Shown one piece after another: positions 15,295 through 20,817 of a stretch of 20,817 nt of DNA. The notes under the pieces are model-generated. The model was given only the letters and a program-made list of their open reading frames with translations, ran no database searches and was not told the DNA's origin. The DNA is from Thermodesulfobacteriota bacterium (GTDB taxonomy: Bacteria; Desulfobacterota; DSM-4660; Desulfatiglandales; Desulfatiglandaceae). Numbering within the stretch: position 1 is the stretch's first letter; each line of letters starts with the position of its first letter. Location of the stretch: positions 1 through 20,817 of the forward strand of contig JANQDY010000011.1 in the NCBI GenBank assembly GCA_028278625.1. The letters run 5' to 3'. A program made the position numbers and the translations under genes.

Positions 15295-15770
15295 TGACAT
15301 CGGACAATAATGGACCAACAGCGGAAAAAGGCCAAATTCTCCATGATTTATTCAGGGAGGTCTTTTCACTTCATGCGGCGCTGGTATCGGTGATGGACAA
15401 AGCGCATGAATTGAGCGGTTTAACCACACCGCAGCGCAGGATTATGAATGTCATTCGCCAGAAGAAGGCGGCTACCGTGCCTGAGATTGCCTCACTGCTG
15501 GGTGTCTCACGACAATTTGTACAAACCGTCTGCAACAAGATGGCCTTACTTGACTATGTTGAATTCAAAGACAACCCGCGGCACAAACGCTCCCACTTGG
15601 TTGCATTGACAAGCGCAGGGGATGTGAAATTTGATTCAGCCCACAGAAATGAAAATGAAATGATCGGTCGGACAATTCCGGATATCGGTCTGGAGAAAGC
15701 AGAAGAAGCAAGAGACTTACTGGCAATTATTCGGAAAAGTCTCGATATTTCATCTTTGGCCAAAAAGTGA
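15294..15770 (+). CDS. MarR family transcriptional regulator
   Basis: The product of about 158 aa has a winged HTH: TTPQRRIMNVIRQKKAATVP, EIASLLGVSRQFVQTVCNKM and a wing containing DNPRHKRSHLVALTSAG. N- and C-terminal helices (residues about 10-35 and 115-155) would form the dimer interface. The start is uncertain: GTG 15294 overlaps the preceding TAG (TAGTG) with a GGTGG upstream; GTG 15285 and TTG 15267 are in frame alternatives. It is co-transcribed with the ICMT-like gene, and the two TTGACAA/TTGTCAA palindromes at the operon promoter are its probable binding sites. The ligand may be a phenolic, an oxidant or the substrate of the methyltransferase. Confidence 0.87.
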   Translation: MTSDNNGPTAEKGQILHDLFREVFSLHAALVSVMDKAHELSGLTTPQRRIMNVIRQKKAATVPEIASLLGVSRQFVQTVCNKMALLDYVEFKDNPRHKRSHLVALTSAGDVKFDSAHRNENEMIGRTIPDIGLEKAEEARDLLAIIRKSLDISSLAKK

Positions 15771-16093
15771 GGCTGGACAATATTTTGACAAACCCTGGAA
15801 ATATTGACAGTCGAAATTCCTTGTGAATATCAGGATCGAATTGATTTGCTGATCGTGAAGTGATCGTCCGAAAGCTGTGTTCAAGTATGTTGGGTTTCCA
15901 ACGAAAAACCAACAGTATTGGGACCAACAATAAACCAGAGAGCAACCTTGGCATGAAAAGCATTAATGGCACTAAGACGACCAATGGGATGAGCAATTAT
16001 TTTGCAGCCGAATATCAATGTGATTGCTCAGTTTAACGCATTATTAACGCTTAAGAGAGGTGTCTAAAATGGGGAAGGGTCGTTTGATTCCCG
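15771..16093. other. Convergent intergenic region, no gene seen
   Basis: This 323-bp gap lies between the ends of the MarR gene and the rubredoxin-glutamate synthase gene. It holds inverted repeats CAATATTT/AAATATTG (15778-15785, 15799-15806) and GAGCAAT/ATTGCTC (15991-15997, 16023-16029). No hairpin with a U-run is present on either strand. A minus-strand 89-codon frame across it overlaps the MarR 3' end and is not convincing. Confidence 0.6.
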
Positions 16094-16129
16094 CTAAACA
16101 TGCTCGATGTCAGTGTAGCCAGACACCTC
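16057..16129. repeat. 9-bp inverted repeat spanning the end of the rubredoxin-glutamate synthase gene
   Basis: GAGGTGTCT (16057-16065) and AGACACCTC (16121-16129) are exact reverse complements 55 nt apart. One arm is in the coding region and the other beyond the stop. It could form a long-loop mRNA 3' structure; there is no T-run. Confidence 0.35.
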
Positions 16130-17509
16130 GGAATTCGTGGTACACAAGTCGCTTATTGAAAACCCATGGATGTCGTCATTTCCGGTCAGACGTGCAAAGT
16201 CCTTAAGTTCCTGGGTCGAAATCCGCAGGAAGTTCTCTAATCCCTTTGCAGTCGACACAATATCCAGCCTGGAACGCAGAACCGGATCCTGAGTCGCTAT
16301 GCCGACCGGACATCTGCCGGTATTGCACACACGGTATTGCTGGCAACCCAGGGCAATTAAAGCGGCAGTTGAAACGGCGACAGCATCCGCACCCATCGCC
16401 AGGGCTTTGGCAAAATCGCTAGATACTCTGAGTCCTCCGGTGATGACGAGAGAAATATCCCGAGTGCTTCCCAGGAACTTTCTTGCCCGGTGAAGGGCAA
16501 AAACAGTGGGAATCGAAGCCGAGGCTTTTACAAACTTCGGTGCGGACCCGGTTGCACCGGTGCGACCGTCCACCGTAATGAAATCGGGCTCAGCATAGAC
16601 TGCAATTTCAAGATCCTCCTCGAGGTGCCCGGCGGCTATCTTAATCCCAATGGGCCTTCCATTGGAAGCATCCCTAAGCCATGCAACCTTCTCTTTGAGG
16701 TCTTCCCTGCCCGCGATATCGGCGAAGCGGGACGGGCTGGTGATATCCTTTCCCAACTCAAAACCCCGGATGCGTGCGATATCCTCTGTAACTTTGTTGC
16801 CGGGCAGGTGACCGCCCATGCCAGGCTTGGCCGACTGACCTATCTTAATTTCGATGGCGTCCACGCGACGCAAGTTTTCCTGCGTCACGCTGTACTGGTT
16901 TGGGACAAATTCAAATATATACTTATGGGCATGTTCGAATTCATCCGGCAAAATACCGCCTTCTCCGGAGCAGACAGCAGTCTCTACTGCGGCGCTGCCT
17001 ATGGCAAGAGCGGTTTTTGCTTCTTTTGAAAGCGCCCCAAATGACATATGCGAAATATAGATTGGTGTTGCGATGACCAGGGGCCTTTTGGCCCGGGGCC
17101 CGATAACGGTCTCGGTCAGGACGCTTTCGTCGCTGTTCAGGGGCAGGCGGGCAAGCTGAGCCCCCTTAATCAGTATTTCATCCCAGGAGATGGTCGGCTG
17201 CTTGGTTCTCATGGGTTCGTAAACGGGTCTGCCGGTTTCGGCCATTTCCCGAATGTCCCTGAAATAGCCTTCGATTTCGGAGGTCGTCTTTTTGAGATCA
17301 ACCGGTAAGACACTGGAAACTGAGGGCCTCGATTCGACGTTTTTTGTTTCCGGCTCGACAGGCGGGCTGGCATCTTTTAAGAGCTCGAAGAATTTCTTGG
17401 GTGACTGACAAACCGGACAGACCCAATCTTCCGGCAACTCTTCCCAAGTGGTCTCTTCCTGTGCTTCATCATATACATCCTCGCAGACTTCGCACATATA
17501 CTTTGCCAT
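16094..17509 (-). CDS. Rubredoxin-glutamate synthase (FMN, 3Fe-4S) fusion protein
   Basis: The 471-aa product begins with a rubredoxin domain: CEVC (6-9) and CPVC (31-34) supply the four Cys ligands for one iron. After a linker (about 45-75) comes a GltB-like FMN domain (about 130-450) with [48 protein letters not shown] and the 3Fe-4S ligands Cys389, Cys395 and Cys400 in [15 protein letters not shown]. It lacks the N-terminal glutamine amidotransferase domain of the large subunit, so it is not a complete glutamate synthase; the rubredoxin probably feeds or drains electrons at the FMN/iron-sulfur centre. ATG 17509 is the only start that includes the rubredoxin. It is the last gene of a minus-strand operon, 45 nt after rubrerythrin. 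Confidence 0.9.
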   Translation of the reverse strand: MAKYMCEVCEDVYDEAQEETTWEELPEDWVCPVCQSPKKFFELLKDASPPVEPETKNVESRPSVSSVLPVDLKKTTSEIEGYFRDIREMAETGRPVYEPMRTKQPTISWDEILIKGAQLARLPLNSDESVLTETVIGPRAKRPLVIATPIYISHMSFGALSKEAKTALAIGSAAVETAVCSGEGGILPDEFEHAHKYIFEFVPNQYSVTQENLRRVDAIEIKIGQSAKPGMGGHLPGNKVTEDIARIRGFELGKDITSPSRFADIAGREDLKEKVAWLRDASNGRPIGIKIAAGHLEEDLEIAVYAEPDFITVDGRTGATGSAPKFVKASASIPTVFALHRARKFLGSTRDISLVITGGLRVSSDFAKALAMGADAVAVSTAALIALGCQQYRVCNTGRCPVGIATQDPVLRSRLDIVSTAKGLENFLRISTQELKDFARLTGNDDIHGFSISDLCTTNSEVSGYTDIEHV

Positions 17510-17554
17510 CGATTATCCCCTTGATGAAATCTCTTTAACTTCGATGGATGCTAT

Positions 17555-18076
17555 TCAAACATCCAGATTGGCCGGTTCGTAATACTCTTTCTTGTGCTTG
17601 CAGTATGGACAGCGGTTGGGAGGCTCCAACCCCTCATAGGTGTATCCGCAGATACTGCATTTCCATTTGATCGGTCGGTCGCGTTTGAAAACCGTACCGT
17701 TTTCGATCATTTTCAGAAGATGTTGAAAACGCTGCTTGTGCTCGTTTTCAATTTTTGAGATCTGAGAAAAGAGGATTTCGGCCTGTGTGTGGCCCTCAAC
17801 CTCCGCTTCGCGAGCGAAACGGGGATACATCTCCTCAGACTCATAACGCTCGTTCTCGATGGCCTCCCTCAGATTTTCAGCGGTTGTGCGCTTGGCCAGC
17901 AGCAATTTCATCTCCTCAAGAGCGTGATATTTTTCGTTTTCCGCCGTTTCTTCCAGGATTTTCGCAATATAACGGTAGCCCTCCCGCCTTGCCACATCCG
18001 CGTAAAAAGCATACCGGTTACGAGCCTTTGATTCACCGGTAAATGCCGCCATAAGGTTTTCTTCTGTTTTACTCAT
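17555..18076 (-). CDS. rbr: Rubrerythrin
   Basis: The 173-aa product is a full-length rubrerythrin. The four-helix diiron domain carries GESKARNRYAFYADVARREG, the ExxH of ENEKYH and the second ExxH of KIENEH. The C-terminal rubredoxin domain has CSICG and CPYC as iron ligands. The enzyme reduces hydrogen peroxide to water in the cytoplasm of anaerobes, using electrons from a reductase via rubredoxin. I start it at ATG 18076 because AGGAGG lies 9 nt upstream; an in-frame codon at 18106 lies before that SD. It sits between two genes for rubredoxin-tagged enzymes (gaps of 71 and 45 nt), which suggests that one or both are its electron partners. This link is inferred. Confidence 0.95.
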   Translation of the reverse strand: MSKTEENLMAAFTGESKARNRYAFYADVARREGYRYIAKILEETAENEKYHALEEMKLLLAKRTTAENLREAIENERYESEEMYPRFAREAEVEGHTQAEILFSQISKIENEHKQRFQHLLKMIENGTVFKRDRPIKWKCSICGYTYEGLEPPNRCPYCKHKKEYYEPANLDV

Positions 18077-18147
18077 TCTTCCATACCTCCTGTATTTGGA
18101 AAGCACATTCTGCCTCGTTGCAATGATTATTAAGAAGGCTTCCCCGG

Positions 18148-19944
18148 CTAAATCAGATCGACATCTGTCATCACTTCCAGCATGGCCGGCCCATCGTAGG
18201 CAAAAATGGCCTCAAGCCCGCTTTCCAACTGGTCCACATTGTCTGCTCGCACACCCAACGCACCGCAGTTTTCAGCAAACTTTGAAAAATCGGGATTGTG
18301 CAGTTCCGTCGACCATACCATTTTGCTTTCCTTGCGCTGTTCTTTGCTTATTTTACCGAGCTCACGATTGTTCAGAAGAATATGTTTGATGGGCATGCCG
18401 TACTTGACGGCAGTGGCCAGCTCTGCCATGTATTGTGCGAATCCGCCGTCTCCCGTGACCGCTAGAACAGGCCTGTCAGGCGCAGCAGCACAGGCGCCGA
18501 TGGCAGCCGGATATCCATAACCGATAGATCCGAGATATCCGGACATAAGGACCGACTGGCTCTGGCACTCAAAATAGCGCCCGAATGAATACGTGTTGTT
18601 CCCCACATCCACTACAATCACAGCATCAGCGGGAACATGCCTTCCCATTTTCTCAAACAGAGCCGCCGAACTGATGCCGTGCCCCCGCGACTCGGCGGCT
18701 CTCGATTCCTTTTCTTTGCGCCACAACTGCCATTGGGTTGCCAACTCCTTTCCGCGGTCCAACTTCGGGGCTTCATCAATGAGAGCTTTCATTAAGAGCG
18801 TCACAGTTGTTCTGATTTCGCCCCAGACCGGGCAGGTTACTGGGTGGAATTTCCCAAGCGCCATGGGATCAAAATCGACCTGAATGGTCGGTTTGCTCTT
18901 CATAATACCGGTATGCTTTGAAAACGAGGCACCCAGAACGATCAGCAGATCCGAATCGCTCATGAAATGGCTGGCAATGGGCGTACCGCTCAAGCCCAGC
19001 ACACCGCATGCAAGCGGATGGCTGTCCGATATCAGGCCCTTCCCTTTAAAGGTGGTTATCACCGGCAGCTTCAAATGCTCGGCGAACTGAAGAATCTGCG
19101 GCATGCAGAATCGGGAGCCGTGCCCGATGATCAAAACCGGTTTTCGAGATTTCCGGATCATTCTAACCGCCTCTACAAGCGCTTTTTCGGGCGGCTGGAT
19201 GGCCTGTTCCGGAAGCCTGCCGGTTGGAGCAGAAGGTTTTTCGTCCGCATTGGCGGGTAGGTCCTGAATCTGATTCGGGAAGATCAGGTGCGATACGCCG
19301 CGCTTGAGCCATGCGTGCTTCAGTGCCAGCGACATGAGATCGGTGTGGTCACTCCCTTCGTATACGGTCTGGCTCCAGCAGGCCACCGATTGAAAGGCAG
19401 AAGGCAGGTCCACTTCCTGAAAGGAGCCCGGCCCCAAGAACTGAAGGTCCACTTGGCCGGTCAGTGCCAGAACAGGGACCCTGTCCAGCCTGGCATCCCA
19501 AAGTCCGGTCAGCAGGTTGGTGGCACCGGGTCCGGCAATGGCGAGACAGGCAGCCGGTCTGCCTGTGAGCTTACCGTAGGCGGAAGCGGCAAATGCTGCG
19601 GCTCCCTCGTGTCGAATACCGACAAAGGACAGCGAGCCGGCGTTGTCTTGCTTTCGTATTGCCTCGGCAAGCCCGAGATTGGAGTGCCCGACCATTCCAA
19701 ACACATGTCTAACGCCCCATTTGACCATTGTCTCGACCATGATATCCGATATGGTGCGTTCGGTGTCATCATCTGAAGTGGCGCTAACAGCCTCTCTCTT
19801 TGAGGATTCGTCCACGCATTCGAAAAGTTTCTTGGATGAATCGCAGACCGGACACACCCAGCCATCATGCAGGCCCGTCCAAACAAGTCCCTGCTCGTCT
19901 TCGTTATACTCGTAGTAGCAGACTTCACATCGGTAGATCGCCAT
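18148..19944 (-). CDS. Rubredoxin-ThDP-dependent enzyme fusion (pyruvate oxidase/acetolactate synthase-like)
   Basis: The 598-aa product starts with a rubredoxin domain with Cys6, Cys9, Cys31 and Cys34, laid out as in the glutamate-synthase fusion gene of the same operon. A linker (about 44-62) leads to a three-domain ThDP enzyme. The Pyr domain has the catalytic Glu113 in RHEGAAAFAASAYGK and AGPGATNLLTGL. The central domain (about 250-390) is of the type that holds FAD in pyruvate oxidase and acetolactate synthase, but I cannot tell if FAD binds. The PP domain has the GDG (498-500) to NN (525-526) ThDP motif. It should decarboxylate or oxidise a 2-oxo acid, with the rubredoxin as built-in electron acceptor. 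SD AAAGGAG precedes ATG 19944. It is first in the operon with rubrerythrin. Confidence 0.9.
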   Translation of the reverse strand: MAIYRCEVCYYEYNEDEQGLVWTGLHDGWVCPVCDSSKKLFECVDESSKREAVSATSDDDTERTISDIMVETMVKWGVRHVFGMVGHSNLGLAEAIRKQDNAGSLSFVGIRHEGAAAFAASAYGKLTGRPAACLAIAGPGATNLLTGLWDARLDRVPVLALTGQVDLQFLGPGSFQEVDLPSAFQSVACWSQTVYEGSDHTDLMSLALKHAWLKRGVSHLIFPNQIQDLPANADEKPSAPTGRLPEQAIQPPEKALVEAVRMIRKSRKPVLIIGHGSRFCMPQILQFAEHLKLPVITTFKGKGLISDSHPLACGVLGLSGTPIASHFMSDSDLLIVLGASFSKHTGIMKSKPTIQVDFDPMALGKFHPVTCPVWGEIRTTVTLLMKALIDEAPKLDRGKELATQWQLWRKEKESRAAESRGHGISSAALFEKMGRHVPADAVIVVDVGNNTYSFGRYFECQSQSVLMSGYLGSIGYGYPAAIGACAAAPDRPVLAVTGDGGFAQYMAELATAVKYGMPIKHILLNNRELGKISKEQRKESKMVWSTELHNPDFSKFAENCGALGVRADNVDQLESGLEAIFAYDGPAMLEVMTDVDLI

Positions 19945-20003
19945 GCCCTTCGTTCTCCTTTCAGAGACGGCGCTAGGGATACAAACGGTTTTGTTTCAGA
20001 AAG

Positions 20004-20030
20004 AGTATAAAAAAACGCCGCTTCGGTCAA
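20004..20030 (-). promoter_or_regulatory. Candidate promoter of the rubredoxin/rubrerythrin operon
   Basis: On the minus strand, TTGACC (20025-20030), a 15-nt spacer and TATACT (20004-20009; 5 of 6) lie about 60 nt before the ThDP fusion start. A palindrome ACAAA-CGGT-TTTGT (19981-19994) lies just downstream near the start point and might be a stress-regulator site, though it matches no consensus I can name. Confidence 0.45.
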
Positions 20031-20121
20031 CAGGGAAGCCTTTGATTATACTCCATGGCCGAAGTTTTCATGCATCAAGGATGCTGATGGGTTCGTTAGG
20101 AGTCGTTCAGCTGATTTTGAT

Positions 20122-20346
20122 CTAGACGTTGATTGATCCCACTTTGAAATTGTCTTCCTGGACTTGAAGGGTAATCACCCGGATGACTTGTGGATAGGGC
20201 TTAAATCCCATAGGTCTAACGGATTGACAGACCTTGACAGTATTCTCGAAATCTGAAATCAAAAAAATTTCCATAATATCAAACGGATATTTCTGATAGG
20301 GCTTGAGAAGTAAACTCCGTTTCGTTTCAAAACGAGACCTTTTCAT
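20122..20346 (-). CDS. Hypothetical small protein (74 aa), doubtful
   Basis: An open frame encodes a basic N-terminus (MKRSRFETKRSLLLKPYQKY), a middle part with a single Cys and a hydrophobic, beta-like C-terminal part (YPQVIRVITLQV). No membrane segment, signal peptide or family motif is recognised. The ribosome site is weak (GGAAAC about 14 nt before ATG). It is isolated, 92 nt beyond the operon promoter region and on the same strand. It may be a real small gene or chance. Confidence 0.3.
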   Translation of the reverse strand: MKRSRFETKRSLLLKPYQKYPFDIMEIFLISDFENTVKVCQSVRPMGFKPYPQVIRVITLQVQEDNFKVGSINV

Positions 20347-20802
20347 CTCATGTAAGTTTCCGTGACAAGCGCTAGCCTGGCTCTACTTTCCTTGCGGGGA
20401 GCCTTCCGTATTTCCTCCCGCCATCCGCCCAACTCTTGATATCAACGAAACAGAGAACTCAGGCCTTTATGCAACCGATGGCTTACTGAACGCTTTCTTT
20501 TTTTTATTTGTTTTCTTCTAAAATTTCACATTGAACCGGTTTAGCTCAACTTCGATGGGCCATCTGACCCGATGCTACAAACGATAACAGGATCGATCCG
20601 GCGGTCTCAGAGCGAGAATAATCGGGCGGATTCGACAACATAGTTATGCGCCGTTTCCATTACAAACAGTGACTCGATCGGCATCTCACAAGGTTTTGAC
20701 ATGGAAGAAATCTTGGGCTACTTGCATAGGGCAGAATAAACCGGACAGAATCTGAGATAAATTCCCCTACACTTTCCGCTAGCAAAGTTGAAGGAGAGTG
20801 AA
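20347..20802. other. Right intergenic region, no gene seen
   Basis: This 456-bp stretch has no convincing ORF, tRNA or repeat. It is AT-rich around 20490-20535. A TTGACA at 20696-20701 with TACTTG 17 nt later is a weak candidate promoter for the gene that begins at the right edge. Confidence 0.5.
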
Positions 20803-20817
20803 ATGGGAAAACGAATC
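20803..20817 (+). CDS. Start of a gene cut by the right edge
   Basis: ATG 20803 opens a frame reading MGKRI to the end of the window, with a strong SD AAGGAGAG about 5 nt upstream. Too short to identify. Confidence 0.6.

Noticed and set aside
15778..15806. CAATATTT/AAATATTG inverted repeat after MarR as a terminator
   Set aside because: The stem is AT-only, the loop is 13 nt and no U-run follows.
15727..15996. Minus-strand 89-codon frame with a hydrophobic N-terminus
   Set aside because: It overlaps the 3' end of the MarR gene, has no clear ribosome site and its later part is not protein-like.
16070..16207. Small plus-strand ORF ([11 protein letters not shown]...) with a GAGAGG upstream
   Set aside because: It runs antisense into the well-supported rubredoxin-glutamate synthase gene and resembles no known protein.
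19981..19994. ACAAA-CGGT-TTTGT as a PerR or Fur box ahead of the rubrerythrin operon
   Set aside because: Arms are only 5 bp and do not match the consensus sites I know; kept only as a note in the promoter entry.
20347..20802. tRNA, attachment site or CRISPR repeats in the right gap
   Set aside because: No cloverleaf, direct repeat series or integrase gene was seen.

Overview
The window looks like a chromosomal stretch of an anaerobic bacterium of the Desulfobacterota type (a sulfate reducer or close relative). This is inferred from the gene content: rubredoxin-tagged enzymes, rubrerythrin, a Tat-dependent MBL/rhodanese protein, nickel-type transport genes and a probable selenoprotein. Base composition is near 50% GC, UGA is the commonest stop codon, and most genes have strong GGAGG-type ribosome sites. 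There is no phage, IS, CRISPR, rRNA or tRNA gene in the window.

Left region (1-2993). Two minus-strand genes form a likely operon: a metal-efflux permease of the ArsP_1/DUF318 (SO_0444-like) family, then a Tat-exported metallo-beta-lactamase/double-rhodanese protein that runs off the left edge. The permease reading frame contains an in-frame UGA at the first Cys of its conserved CxC motif, followed by a bacterial-SECIS-like hairpin. I read it as an undescribed-looking selenoprotein transporter rather than two fragments. It faces the next operon across a divergent promoter whose two -35 boxes are the arms of a perfect 12-bp inverted repeat.

Middle-left (2994-10450), plus strand. An O-methyltransferase, a TetR regulator, two ABC half-exporters (4-nt overlap), a second SAM methyltransferase (4-nt overlap), a secreted DUF4198 protein and a small CBM48-domain protein. 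The tight packing suggests methylation and transport of an unidentified small molecule or metallophore.

Middle-right (10451-15770), plus strand. A lipoprotein; an AraC regulator paired with a transglutaminase-like protein; a DUF1007 + NicO nickel/cobalt transporter pair behind a good sigma-70 promoter; and an ICMT-like membrane methyltransferase overlapping a MarR regulator, preceded by two identical-arm palindromic operators placed on the promoter.

Right region (16094-20346), minus strand. A three-gene operon in which each product carries a rubredoxin-type iron site: rubredoxin fused to a ThDP enzyme, rubrerythrin, and rubredoxin fused to an FMN/3Fe-4S glutamate-synthase domain. It looks like an electron-transfer and peroxide-defence unit in which redox enzymes have rubredoxin built in. 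Beyond it are a doubtful 74-aa ORF, a 456-bp gap, and the first codons of another gene at the right edge.

The overall theme is metal and sulfur handling plus redox stress. Functions of the small-molecule cluster and of the rubredoxin-ThDP fusion are not deducible from sequence alone.
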